Source: Massariosphaeria phaeospora
Lineage: Eukaryota > Ascomycota > Dothideomycetes > Pleosporales
Assembly: GCA_011032825.1 (NCBI GenBank)
Contig: JAADJZ010000007.1
Coordinates: forward strand, 620,001 to 684,000
Direction: 5' to 3'
Length of the DNA: 64,000 nucleotides
Below are positions 45,346 to 60,300 of the stretch, one piece after another. The stretch's first letter is position 1. The number at the start of each line of letters is the position of its first letter. The translations under genes were made by a program, and so were the position numbers. The notes beneath the pieces are model-generated. The model saw only the letters and a program-made list of their open reading frames with translations, made no database searches and was not told where the DNA came from.

Positions 45346-48300
45346 TAAGCCTCTGGAACACGTCCAAAAAACCATCCACGATACAATAGCGGAGACAGCG
45401 CGGAATTCACCTGATGAGGAAGCAGTGTGTGCTTGGGATGGAAGTTTTACTTACAAGGAACTCGAGAAGCTTGCCTCTACGCTTGCTTCACGCCTGATTG
45501 AGCTCGGAGTAGGACCTGAGATCATTGTTCCTTTATGTTTTGATAAATCCAAGTGGAACGTGGTTGCTATACTTGCTGTGCTGAATGCTGGCGGTGCATG
45601 TAAGTTGAACACCAATCATGTTGTATTTACATTCGATCTACTCTCGGACGCTGTGCTTGCCATGTTTTTGCTTGCATATCGCACTCCTTCTTTGTTTACA
45701 CTGTTGTAGATGCTGACGTATGCCAGTTTTACCACTCGATCCTGCGGCACCGAAAGAGCGCGTTCAGCATTTGATCTCTGCCGCCAATGCAGGAATCACA
45801 CTTTGTTCGCTAGCCCACGTCGATTCGCTGAGAGACTTTGTCGAGCATGTAGTACCTGTCGATCTCGAATCTATGGAGTCCATGGTGCCAACAGCGCGAC
45901 CAGAATCCAGGGCAGCAAGTCATAACGCTGCCTATGTCATCCCAACGTCTGGAACCACGGGCCAACCAAAGCTCACTTTGTTAGAGCACGGCAACTTTTG
46001 CACCGGCGTGAAAGGACACGCCCCTGGACTTCTCCTGAGCGATACCAAACCATTACGGGCCCTACAGTTTGCCGCACACTCGTTCGATGCATCGATAATT
46101 GAACTTCTGACGCCGTTAATGATCGGAGGCACTGTGTGCATTCCCGACGAACACACAAGATTGAATGACATAGCAAAGGCGATAAATAAGATGGGTGTTA
46201 CCTGGGCTGAGTTGACTCCTACCTTTGTGCGCTTCCTCGAACCATCCATGGTGCCGACATTGACTAGTCTTTGCCTTGTCGGAGAGGCTATGTCCCAATC
46301 GAATCTGGATACCTGGACAAAGATCAATTTAGTCAATGGGTATGTTACCTCGCGGGCGATACGAACCACTTCTCTTACTGATATTTGATATGCAGTTACG
46401 GTCCCAGTGAGTGCGCTGTCGCTTCTGTGGTCAACCCTCGGATGACTTCAGATTCCGATCCCAAGAACATCGGTTTCCCTATCAGCAGCCGCGCTTGGGT
46501 TGTGAACCCTGATAATCAGCATGAGCGAGTACCTATCGGCTGTGCTGGAGAGCTGCTTATTGAGGGTTACATAGCTGCTCGCGGGTATCTGAATGATGAT
46601 GAAAAGACAGCACAGGCGTTCATCCATGATGTTACATGGGCCCCTGAACGAAAGTTTCGAGGTTATCTTACAGGAGATCTCGTTACTCAAAACCCGGACG
46701 GCAGCTTCAACATTGTTGGGCGCAAAGATAGTCAAGTGGTGAGCATAATCGTTCCACAGTGTAGATTCCGCTCGCTAACAATTTTCCCTAGAAATACCAC
46801 GGCCAGCGAATTGAATTACTCGAGATTGAACATCACATCAATCGAGACCCTTCAATTAAGCATAACCTGGTAGTACTACCTAAATCCGGTCTCTGCAAGG
46901 AACGCCTTGTTGCCATCGTGTCTCTCGCCCATCATTCTGAAGATGACACCCCTCTCGGTCTCTTTGATGGGTCCGAAAAGCTCTCTGCTAATCGCGAGAT
47001 TGAAGCCATCCGCTCTCGCATCGCTGAACGACTACCTCTCTATATGGTACCGACAGTCTGGATTGCCGTTGCTGCGCTACCCCAGCTTACGTCTGGAAAG
47101 CTCGACAGAAAGCGCACAATGCAGTGGCTTACTAACATGCCCGCTGATGTCTATCAGCGCGCAATACCAGCTGCTAAGGATACAGAATCAGCAGGCGAAC
47201 CAACCACGAAGGTTGAGGCGACACTGAGGTCGGTCTGGGCTCACGTTCTAAACCTACCTGAACAACAAGTACCTCTTGATCGGCCATTCCTCTCGTTAGG
47301 CGGTGACTCTATATCTGCAATGCAAGTCATGGGTTATTGCAGAAAGGAGGGTCTCGGGCTTGGGGTGCAGGAGATTCTTCGAAGCAGGTCAATCCCCCAA
47401 CTTGCAACATCAATCAAAGACATCCAATCTGCTTCTGCCGACATCAGCGAGGAATTCGAGAAGCCATTTGGTTTGACACCTATCCAGTCGCTCTGGTATC
47501 AACTTCCAAACCAAGGTCATGGCCACTTCAACCAATCTTTCTATCTTCGTGTCAAGCGCAGGACGACAGAGTTTGAGTTCCGCTCGGCGGTGCAAAAACT
47601 CGTTTCCCGACACTCCATGCTGCGAGCTCGGTTCTCATTCTCTGACGAGCATGGGTGGCAACAACGAGTCACTGAAGACGTCAACAACTCATACCGCTTT
47701 CGGTATAGAACAGCGCTCAATAAAGCAGAAATTGATGTTGCAATAGAGGATTCTCAGAAATGCTTGAATCCCACTACTGGCCCGTTGTTTGCTGCGGATC
47801 TGTTCGAGGTCGGTGGTGAACAACATGCCTTTTTAGTCGGTCATCATCTGGTCATCGACCTCGTCACATGGCGACTCCTGCTTGAGGAGCTGGAAGAGAT
47901 CCTCAAGGACGGCGTTTTACTTCCGCCTTCGCTACCATTTCAGAAGTGGGCACAACTGCAACAAGCACATGCTAGCACTCTACAACCTGACAAAGTCGTG
48001 CCTCCAGTAGACATCCCACCATTGGATTTTGCGTATTGGGGAATACAACATCAGGACAACACATATGGCAATGCCGGCCACGAGAGCTTCGAGCTGGATG
48101 CCGCTGCCACCGCAGTTTTCATGAACGACTGCCATTACGCTTTGAACACAGAACCCGTAGAAGTACTACTCGCTTCCTTGATTCAATCATGGTCGAATGT
48201 CTTCGATGACCGGGCTCTCCCGGCCTTCTTCAATGAAGGCCATGGGCGGGAGCCTTGGAACACGGACATCGATGTGTCACGTACCGTGGGCTGGTTCACG

Positions 48301-51300
48301 ACCGGTAAGTCCTGAATGTGTCCGCACTACCAAACATTGCTGATTGTATTTGGTAGTGTACCCAATCTTCGTCAACCCCTCCGAAGACCCAATTGACACT
48401 GTTCGGCGAGTCAAGGACTTCCGCAGACAGATACCGGCAAATGGTCGACCGTACTTCGCAAGCAGATGTCTCACTAAGAATGGCCAAGAGTATTTCGAGA
48501 CTCACTGGCCGATGGAGATATCTTTCAACTACCTAGGTCAATATCAGGTATTCTTAACGCACAACCCTTCTGTTTATGACACTAATTCATTCTAGCAACT
48601 TGAGCGCTCAGATGCGTTGCTCCAGCCACTCGAAAGCATGGCTGGAGAAACGAGAGAGGCAGGTGGCACGGCTGACGTCGGCTTCGATGCCCCCCGGTTT
48701 GGCCTGTTTGAGGTTTCTGCCATCGTGTTCAAAGGACGACTGAAATTTGCATTCACATTCAATCGCCACATGCATCATCAGGAGCGCATCAAGAACTGGG
48801 TATCTGAATGCCAGCACACATTTGTGCAGATGATCGAGAGATTGGCTGTATCACCTCCAACACCGACCTTGAGCGATTATCCATTGCTGTGCCTGACCGA
48901 AGAGCGTTTTCAATCCATGCTTCAGCGTCTTGCAAAGATTGGCATTCCAGCAACAGCAATTGAGGATGCATATCCCTGCTCCAACATGCAGGAAGGACTG
49001 CTTCTCTCGCAGACGAAAGACACTGGCTTCTATGCTGCGGTCACATTTTACGAGCTGAAGCTATCTAACGGTTTACCGGATTGGCAAAGAGTTGCAGAGG
49101 CCTGGAAGCAGGTGACTAAACGCCATCCAGCCCTGCGAACTATCTTCCTCGAGAACATTGGTGGAAACGATGGCCTATATGATCAGGTTGTTCTCCGTCA
49201 AGCAGACACTAACATCGTCCATTTCGAGTGTATCGACGAACAGGATGCACTTCGTATAGTCGAGAGACAACGTACAATCACCTACGAAACCGTGCGAAAC
49301 CCCCCTCATCGGTTTACCATTTGCAGTACGCCCGAGCACAGGGTCTTCTGTTGTTTGGAAATCAGCCACGCCATTATGGACGGTCATTCTATGAGTACCC
49401 TGTCTAGCGATCTCCGGAAGGGCTACTCTGGCCATCTCCGAGGGGATGGCCCACTCTACAGCGACTACATTGCGTACCTCCAAAATCAGCCACAAGAGAC
49501 AAGCCTCAATTATTGGAAGTCATATTTGAGCGGCAGTGAAGTGTGTGCCTTCCCGATCATGAACGACAACTTGGTGGTGAGAAAGGAGTTGCGCTCTATG
49601 CGGTTGGACTTCGGAAACATCAGCATCATGGATCTCCAGACGTTCTGTAATTCGAATGGTGTGACGCTTTCCAACATCTTCCACACTGCCTGGGCTCTTA
49701 CGTTGAGTCTCTACGTCGGAAGCAACGATGTCACCTTTGGCTACCTGACTTCGGCTAGAGATTCTGAAAGTATCCACCGGGTGGAAGAGATGGTAGGGCC
49801 CATCATAAACACTCTCGTATGCCGCGTCAAGTTTTCTGAGTCATCACAATGCCTATTGGATGTTCTCCGAGAAGTTCAGAGAGACTACTTGGAGACTATA
49901 CCTCATCGCCATACCTCTTTGGCTGAGGTACAACATGCTCTAGAGCTTGCGGGAGCAAATCTGTTCAACACCGCTCTATCCTATCGAAAGCTACCCCCAG
50001 TATCTCCGACTGACGATGTTGGTGTAACGCTGGTAGAGATTGCCCCAATTTACGACCCTACAGAGTACCCGGTTTCAGTTAATATTGAAGTATCGGAAGA
50101 AACCGCCATGGTCGACCTGGACTACTGGACTGATCATCTTTCCGAAGGACAAGCCGCCAACGTTGCGAGCACGTTTGTGCGCGCGTTGGAGAACATCATC
50201 TTCAACGCTCAGCATAAATACTCTGCTCTTGATCATTTGAGCGGTAAGCATTGGCAACAAATACAAAGCTGGAACGTCATGCCCGATACCATCAACGAGT
50301 GTGTCCATCACAGGTTTGCATCTTGGGCTGTATCACAACCCGATGCACCTGCGGTGCGTGGGTTTGATGGCGACTATACCTATGCTGAACTGGATGCCGT
50401 CACTGAGCGTCTGGCTCATCACCTTGTCGAACTCGGTGTTGGACCGGAAGTTTTCGTCCCTACTTGTTTCGACAAGAGCTCGTTCACGGTGATAGCTATG
50501 CTTGCTGTACTAAAAGCTGGTGGAGCGGCTGTTCCCCTCGACGCGAATCATCCAAAGCCTGCTTTGGAGTCTCGGGTTGAGGATACGGAGGCTCAAGTGG
50601 TTCTTACATCAGCTGCACGCTCTGAAATCTTCGAAGATGTCGTTCCGGACGTAGTCATAGTCGACTCGGTCTTGCTCGATGATCTGGAGCACGTACAGCT
50701 TGCCTCAGCTTGCACAACAGTTGAACCGCATAACCCAGCATTTGTCATTTTCACAAGTGGCAGTACCGGAAGACCCAAGGGTGTTGTCCTTGAGCATGCA
50801 GCAATGGTCACCAGTGCAAACGCTCACGGCTCTAACCTTGGTATTGGCCCCAGCTCGCGTTTCCTCCAGTTCGCCAGCTATACGTTTGACAATTCCCTTG
50901 AGGAGATGTTTACGACGCTTCAGAGAGGAGGCTGTGTCTGTGTACCGTCCGAAGAGCAGCGCATGAACGACCTTGCCAGTGCTATCGCTGAACTGGATGC
51001 GAACTTCATGGATCTCACGCCAACAGTTGCTGCGCTATTGAACCCGATGGATGTGCCGACCATCAAGGGCATGGCACTGGGTGGTGAAGCCCTTACCAAA
51101 GCTGTTGTTGACCAGTGGAGCACACACGTTCATCTACATGGCCAATATGGTCCCAGTGAAGCTTCCATTAACTCAGCGTGGAAAGACTTCAAGCATGGCG
51201 GGGAACCCACCAATATCGGACGGGCTATCGGCAGTGTCTCCTGGCTTGTTGATCCCGAGAACAGGAACCGCCTCGTACCCATTGGATGTAAAGGGGAACT

Positions 51301-54300
51301 TCTTATCGAAGGTCCGATCCTTAGCCGCGGCTACCTGAAAGATCTGGAAAAGACGAAGCTAGCATTCATCGAAGATCCGGAATGGGCTCAAGCGAGTGGT
51401 GTGACTGGTCGCAGGTTTTATTGTACTGGAGATTTGGTTCAGTACACTTCGGAAGGCGAGATGATGTACCTCGGCAGGAAGGATAGTCAGGTGAAGGTAA
51501 ATATCACGATTCGAAGCCTCCGATTATTAGGTGTTAACGTAAAATCAGTTGAACGGCCAACGCATCGAACTTGGCGAAATCGAACATCACCTGAAACTCA
51601 ACCTACCAACCGACGCTCAATCAGCAGTTGAGCTTGTCAAGTTCTCCGGTGCAAAGGCTATGAAGGCCTTAGTCGGATTCCTCTGTTTGTCGGACCAGCC
51701 TGTGGGCGCGGTGAATGATACCCCTTCTTCAATCGCGGAGATGACTGACTCTGTACGTTCCGTGGCTAAAGAGATGGAAGTTGCGCTGTCCAACACGCTT
51801 CCTGTTTACTACGTCCCCACTATGTTTGTACCTATGACCAGCATGCCCATGACGACTTCAGGGAAGCTAGACCGTAAAGCTCTGCGCCAGCTAGCCCAAG
51901 CCGTACCGGAAGATCAACTGCAGACATTCAGGCTGGTAGGAAAGAGTGGCCGAGCGCCAACTGGGCCAGCTGAGATCACTCTCGCCGGTCTATGGAGTTC
52001 TGTTCTCAACCTGGAACCTGATTCGGTCGGCGTGGAAGACTCATTTTTTCGCCTCGGTGGCGACTCAATCGGTGCTATGCGACTAGTCACGGCCAGCCGC
52101 AAGGAGGGTGTCATCCTGACCGTAGCGAATATCTTCGCACAACCCAAGCTCGTCGATATGGTCGCGACAGCCACCGTGCTTGGTTCCGATGATTTGTCGG
52201 CAGAGCCAGAGCCAGATACAGTTCCATTTGAGTTATTGCCTGAAGATTCCAGACGCCGCGTTGTTGACTTCGCAGCGTCTGAGTGTGGTGTCTTCCCTGA
52301 CTCTATCGAAGATATCTATCCATGCAGTCGCCTTCAGGAGGGTCTCATTGCACTCTCTACTAAGGAACCGGGTGCATACGTGGCCGAAACCATATATCGT
52401 CTGCCACCAAACATTGATCTCGAGAAATTTCAACAAGCCTGGAACAGGGTCGCTGCCTCAGAATCTATACTCAGAACTCGAATCATCTACACTGAAGATT
52501 GTGGCTTTCTCCAGGTTGTCATTCGAGACGAAATCGTGTGGCACGCTGTTGCCGAATTGCAAGACCTTAACGAAACGCATCGACATCTACCAGCGAAGCA
52601 TGGTGGTCCGCTCACTGGCTACACTATTGTCGGGGTAGATTCTTCGTCGCCTTTCTTCGTCTGGACTGCGCATCATGCTGTATACGATGGCTGGAGCCTG
52701 CCAAGCCTACTCTCCAAGGTTGAAGCTTGCTACGGAGAGCCCACACAAGAGCCACTAGTATCCGTGCCGTATTCACGATTCATCAAGTACCTTTATACTA
52801 TCGATGAAAAGGTATCGGACGATTTCTGGCTTTCTACTCTGGGAGATCTCACTGCTCCGCAATACCCCCAGCTGCCAAGCCCAGATTACAAAGTTCAAGC
52901 TTCGAGTCAATTACTCCATCGGGTTTCAATTACGCGAAAGCTTGGGATGGAGATAACTATGCCCTCCATGATCCGAGCTGCGTGGGCGTTGTTGCTGGCG
53001 ACCTATTCTGGCTCTGACGACGTTCTTTGGGGCGAGACGAACAGCGGTCGAGAAGTTCCAGTGCCTGGCATTGAAGACATTATCGGTGCGACGATCGCAA
53101 CCTCACCTACTCGCGTGAAGCTCAATCGCCAATTGACAATCAAAGAGTATCTGCAACATGTCCAACAGCAAAGCTCAGCCGCCTTACCATTCCAGTTCGC
53201 TGGGTTACAGCATATTCGCAAACTAAGCTCCGATACAGCGGCCGCGTGCGAATTCCAAAGCCTTCTCGCCATAGGTGCGGGCGATAACATGAAAGATCCC
53301 GAGGGTGGTTTGTGGGATTTACAGAGCACCGGTACAATGGGTACCAACTTCTTCAACTATGCTCTCATTTTTAACTGCATGGTTGAGAAGAACAGTGTGC
53401 AGATTGAAGTGCATTATGACAACCAAATTATCCAGACGTGGCTTGTGCAGCGCCTTCTAAAGCAATTCGACTTCATCTTAACTCGCTTCAATGCCCCAGA
53501 ATTCGCCGACCAGGCCCTGGGAGAGTTCGTTCTGCTCAACGAGGAAGATCAGGAAGTCATTTCCGCTTGGAACGACCGGCCCGTCAACGTCATCAACAAA
53601 TGTGTCCATAATGTCATTTTCCAAGATCAGGTCATTCTCCGACCTTCTGCAATCGCGCTTGAAGCGTGGGATACGGATACCATGACTTATCGGGAACTGG
53701 ACGAGCGTGCGACACGATTAGCCTTTCAACTGGTCTCCCTAGGAGTGAAGCCACAAACCTTCGTGCCGCTTTGCTTTGACAAATCTGGCTGGACAATTGT
53801 GTCGATGTTAGCGGTACTCAAGGCGGGAGCTGCGTTCGTTCCCCTGGATTTCGAAGCGCCTATCCTGCGACTACGTGAAATTGTAAGCGACGTTGACGCG
53901 AAGTTGATACTTTGCGCGCCACAGTATGAAGAACTTTGCCAATCGATACCGTGCAAAACGTTAGCAATCGACAGAGATACCACCGAACGTCAACCAGGCC
54001 GTCTGTTTACCTTACCACACGTACCGAGTGATACGCCGGCATATGTGATCTTCACCTCTGGTTCGACTGGAAAGCCAAAAGGTGCGGTCATCAATCACAC
54101 TTCATGGGTGTCCAGCTCGAGCGCGTTTGCCCCAGTCATGGGAATTTCCGAGGCATCTAGGGTTCTCCAGTTCGCCTCATATACCTTTGACGCTTGTCTC
54201 ATAGAAATTCTCAGCACCTTGATGCTCGGTGGCACCATTTGTGTTCCCGACCAGGCATCTCGAACCAACGATCTACCCGGAGTAATCAACAGGCTCAACA

Positions 54301-57300
54301 TCAATTGGGCTACTCTCACTCCCTCGGTGGTTCGAACAATGCAACCTTCGCAGGTACCTCAGCTCAAAGCCCTTGTCCTGGTCGGAGAGGCCATGTCACA
54401 ACAAGATCTTTCTACATGGGCCGATCGTGTCATGCTCGGCAATGGTTATGGGCCAACTGAGTGTAGTGCTATAGCTACTGTCAACATTATGACACCTACG
54501 ACCAGGCCCAACAACCTTGGCAAAGCGGTGACCGCAAGAGGCTGGATAGTGTCAAAGGATAACCATAGCGTTCTAGCACCACTTGGCGCAGTTGGTGAGC
54601 TCCTACTGGAAGGTGGCGGTGTCGGGGCCGGGTATCTAAACAACGCGGAGAAGACCGTTCAAGCTTTCGTCAATGAGGTTAGTTGGACTCTAGGTACGGG
54701 TGGCCAAATTGCATCCAACGCAAGACGATTCTACAAGACTGGCGACCTTGTCAAGTACAATGAGGATGGAACAATGTTGGTAAGAAAAGACAGACTTACT
54801 CTAAGTAACCGTGCTAATGTCATTCAAGTATCTTGGGCGCAAAGATTCCCAGACCAAGGTTCGCGGGCAGCGACTCGAGCTGTCGGAGGTCGAACATCAT
54901 CTTATGGATGACTCTTCAGTTCAAAATGCGCTTGCAGCCGTGCCGACATCTGGGCCTTGCGCAAAGCGTCTTGTGGGTGTCGTCTCGCTACAGAATGTTG
55001 CTATAGACCGCGCTTCAGGTATGTATTGTGTTCTCACTTATTGCATAGTTTACTAACGAAGGTACGCGACAGGCCAGGAATTGCAACTCTTGCCTACCGA
55101 AACTGCCTCGTTCAATATTAGCGCTATTCGAGATCGTGTCTGCGAGCGCCTACCTTCCTACATGATCCCTTCGCTTTGGATTGCAGTCTCCGGCTTTCCC
55201 CTAATGCCATCTGGCAAGATGGACCGGAGACGAGTTGTGCAATGGCTTGATCGAATGGACACCGAGACTTATCGTGCGATCTCTACCCTTGGCCTGGAAA
55301 CTGCCAGAGACGAAAGCACTGATGTTGAGAGCAAGTTGCAGGCCATTTTTGCGAACGTCCTCAACCTTGCCGCCGAAGACGTCCGTTTAAGCCAATCTTT
55401 CTTGCACCTAGGTGGAGATTCTATTGCTGCCATGCAAGTCTCTTCGCAGTGCCGCGCCCAAGGTCTCGCGATCACTGTCCAAGACATCATCAGGTCCAAG
55501 TCCATCGCGGTGCTTGCTTCAACAGTGTCTATCACCAAGGACGACGACGCACACGCATCGAAGCCTAAAGAGTATGATTTGCCCTTTGACCTAGCGCCTA
55601 TTCAAAAGGTGTTCTTTGAAACCGTTGGCGAAAGTTACAACCACTTCAATCAAAGTGTTGTACTCCGTCTCGCACGATCATTCGACCTTGAAGAAATCCA
55701 AGCAGCATTGGCATCGTTGGTCTCAATTCACCCCATGTTGAGAGGACGCTACGCCAAAGACGAGTCCAAGGCTTGGCGACAGCGAGTTGAGAAGGACACC
55801 AAAGCATCGTTCAGACTGCGACATCACCGCATTAGCACGGGCAACGACGAAACAATGCGACCTATCATTGACGAAAGCCAGGCTACTTTGGACATACATC
55901 ATGGGCCGACGTTTTCTATTGATCTGTTCGACATTGATGATGCATTCTCCCAGGCTATTGCTCTTGTAGCCCACCATTTGGTAGTCGACGTGGTGTCCTG
56001 GGGTATCGTTTTGGAAGATCTCCAGAATATCCTCAATGGTATCACCCCACCATCCCAGAGCCTACCGTTCCATGCCTGGCAACAACAACAGACCGAGCAA
56101 GCTAAGCAAGATACCGCTCACAAAGTCTTGCCCGTAGCTGGAATCGCGCCAGCCGACCTGGACTACTGGGGGATGAGTACCAAATGCAACATCAATGCCG
56201 ATGTCATTACGGAAGATATAGAGCTCAGTGCTAAGGAGTCCATGCTACTGTTGGGGGCCCACGATGCGCTGGCGACAGAACCGTTGGATGTCTTCATTGC
56301 AGCGCTTCTAGAATCCTTCCGCAAGGTATTCTCGGACCGATCTACCGTCACGATCCATAACGAGGGCCACGGCCGGGAGCCGTTCAACACTAAGCAGGAC
56401 TTATCTCGCACTATCGGATGGTTTACCACTCTGACACCCATCCACCTACCTGTGTCTCCGGAGGACCCAACAGACATCATAAGTACCATCAGATGGGTCA
56501 AAGATCTCCGGGAGCGAATCCCAGACAAGGGTCGACCTTATTTCGCATACCGCCTACTCACAGAAGAAGGCCAAGAACGGTTTGCTGGCCATTGGCCTGC
56601 CGAGGTAACATTCAATTACCTTGGTAGAATGCAGAATCTGGAACGCAAAGATGCCTTACTTCAGAAGTTGGATGGCATCATGACGAACGATGTTGGGCCC
56701 GATGTGCCCCGCTTTTCTCTCTTCGAGGTCACTGCCTTGGTAGCAAAAGGCACGATCAAACTTTCGTTTAGTTTCAACCGTCACATGAAGCGTCAGCCTG
56801 AGATCAAACAATGGATCTCCGAATGTCGCCAGACACTAGTCGATGCCGTGGAGCAGCTCCTGCAAGTACGACCAGAGCCTAGTCTAAGTGACTTCAAACT
56901 TTTACCATTGTCCTACAATGGTATGTCAAGGCTGTCGGCTTCATTGCCCTCTGGGACGACACTGGATGCGATCGAAGATATATATCCTGCATCCCCAATG
57001 CAACAGGGACTCCTCTTGTCGCAGTTGAAACATCCCGAGTTCTACGCTTACCATTGCATTTTCGAAGTTCGCCCGACGGACATGGCGACGCCCGTCAATC
57101 CAAGGAAGCTCGCCGAGGCATGGCAGGTTGTCGTACACCGACACCAGGCGCTACGGACTGTTTTCATTGAGAGCTTATCGAAGACTGGTCTCATGGATCA
57201 GGTAGTGTTCAAAGACAGAGCAGGCAGGATAGCATGGATGCTCGACTGTGGGGATGAGGATGTCGCCCAGCTTCTAAGGTCTCAGCCGGCTGTCGACTAT

Positions 57301-60300
57301 CGCGACTTTCACCCTCCACATCGCCTCACTATCTGTAAGACAAAGACCGACAAGGTGTGGGTGAAGCTGGAAATGAGCCATGCAATCTGCGACGGGAGCT
57401 CGATTCCGAACATTCTTAAAGACCTTGCACGAGCATACGAAGGAAAATTATCTCGATCGGAGCCGGGTCCACTATACAGCGACTTCATCGCTCATATTCT
57501 CTCTAGCTCCCGAGATGCGGATGTCAACTACTGGAAAGCTTATTTGTCCGGGGTGGAGCCATGTTTCTTTCCCAATCTCAATGACGGCAAGCCTGGGCCA
57601 CACGAGCTTGGTTCCTATGAGGTCCACCTAGCCGACCCTCACGCGATACAGACTTTCTGCAAGAAGAACGGAGTTACTCTATCAAACGTCCTTCAACTTG
57701 CATGGGCTCTTGTGCTGCACTGCTACGTAGGAACATCGGATGTTTCTTTCGGTGTAGTAGCTTCTGGACGTGATATCCCTGTCCGGAACATCGAGGAAGC
57801 AGCTGGCTGCTTTGTGAATATGCTCATCTGCCGACTCAACTTCTCGGATGACACCCGGGTTCATCAGCTTCTTGAGGCGTTGCAAACTGATTCCGTGAAT
57901 GCCATGGCTCACCAAAGCTGCTCGTTAGCAGATGTTCAACACGAGCTTCAGCTACCGTCTCTTTTCAACACTGTCTTCACTTACCAGAGACGCCAGCTGT
58001 CGCGTGACCCGCACAAGACTGCTCTCATGTACGAGAATGTCGAGGCCGCAGATCCGGGCGAGTACCACATCACTGTCAACGCCGATGTCTCTGAAGAAGG
58101 AACGACGGTGGACTTCGGCTTCTGGAAAGACAAAATATGTCCTGCACAAGCAGAGAACATGATTGAAACCTTCGAAAAGATTATGTCTGGTATGGTTGCT
58201 AGTCAAGATCAAGACCTTACCATTGGTGATCTCGATCTCCTTACTTCAGGTAGTCTTGATCAGATCTTGGAGTGGAATCGGGACCTTCCACTCCCTGTTC
58301 GTCGATGTGTACATGACCTTGTGCAAGAGCAAGCCCTATTGAGACCTCGTACGGCAAAAGCTATCGACGGCTGGGACGGTATCTTCACGTACCAAGAATT
58401 CGACGAAGTGACCAACCGACTGGCCGTTCATCTTCAGGCTATAGGCGTCTCTACCGAAACATTTGTGCCAATTCTGTTCGAGAAGTCGTCATGGGCTATT
58501 GTTGCTATGATCGCCATCATGAAGGCTGGCGGTGCTTATGTTCCGCTCGACCCGAAACATCCACCTGGCCGCCTGCGTCAGCTCATCGGAGATGTAGACG
58601 CCAAGGTCGTGCTTTGTTCAAGAAACTATCATCCAAAGGCGAGCGAAGTTGCAAATACTGCAGCTATTATTGATCGACAAGCAGTTAACAAGCTGCCCTT
58701 AGCTAAAGGGATGAAGCCAGTCTCAAATGTCACGCCCGATAACGCAGCCTACTGTTTGTTCACGTCAGGTACGACAGGCACTCCCAAAGGAACTATCATT
58801 CCACATCAATCCTTCTGCACAAGTGCAAATGCTTTCACCCAGCTAATGCACATGGACGCCACATCCCGCACTTTCCAATTTGCCAGCTACACGTTTGACG
58901 CCAGCTGTGCAGAGATTCTGGCAGCTCTCACCGTCGGTGCCACGATCTGTGTTCCTACCGAGGATGAAAGAATCAACGACCCAGCAGGTGCTATCCGAAG
59001 ACTCAAGGCCACGTGGACTTTCCTGACGCCCTCCGTCCTTGGCACCATTAAACCTGAAAGGGTTTCTTGTCTGAAGACGCTCGTGGCAGGAGGAGAAGCC
59101 GTGCCCGGACCTGTGATCACAAAATGGGGTGCAAGCACCTGCCTCATGAACGGTATATCCAAATCTAAATGTAATCCTACAATCATTTACTAACTCTACA
59201 CAGGTTATGGGCCTACCGAAACGACAGTTTTTGCTGTTACATGCCACAAGTCTACACTTGACAGACAACTCATTGACACAGATCCGGGCACCATTGGTAG
59301 TCCCTCGGGATGCCGGTTGTGGGTAGTACACCCACGAAATCACGATAAGCTGGTCCCGGTTGGTGGTGTCGGCGAGCTGATTATCGAAGGATATACCGCC
59401 GCTCGTGGCTACCTCGGAGATGACGCCAAAACCGCCAAGGTCTTCATCAGCAACCCAACATGGGCAGCGACATTAGCCTCAACAGACGAAACCTTCTTCA
59501 CTACACGCATGTACAAATCCGGAGATCTTGTACGCTACAACTCCGACGGTACCATCAGCTACATTGGCCGCAAAGACACCCAAATCAAACTCAACGGCCA
59601 GCGAATCGAGCTTGGTGAAATCGAGTTCCATGTCAAGAGCAAGTTCCCCGAAGGTGTTCAGTCTGCCGTTGAGTTAGTGGCGCCTGCAAGCCGCAGCTCC
59701 GCTAAAGCTTTGGCCGTTTTCTTCTCCCTTGATGATGAATATCAACAAGGGTCTCCAGAACTTGTCCAGCCCGCATCATCCGAGCTCCCTGCCGCCGACG
59801 AACTCCTTCTCCCTATGAGCGATGAGCTAAGAGACATGTGTAAAGCTATGGAGAATGCTCTCGCCGGGGTGTTGCCAACGTACATGATTCCGTCCATCTT
59901 CTTGCCGATTGCCAAAATGCCGTGGACTACGGCGAGCAAACTCGACCGCAATCGACTGAAGAATCTCGTGCAGAACCTTACCAAAGAGTCCATGGCACCA
60001 TATAGACTTACGAGTGCCATGAATAAACGTCAACCTGTTACAGCTGCCGAGAAGAAATTACAGAAGCTCGTGTGTTCAGTTTTGAATCTTCCAGCCTCTG
60101 CAGTGGGGGCCGACGATAGCTTCATCGTAAGTACCCATGATAAAAACTACGTGTTCTCCTGGCTAACCAAGAATAGCGACTCGGTGGAGACTCGGTAGCA
60201 GCTATGCGACTCGTCTCTGCGGCACAGGCAGAGCATATTGAGCTCTCGGTGATGGACGTCTTCAAGCAACCCAAGCTGTCTGATTTGGCGGCCAAATGCA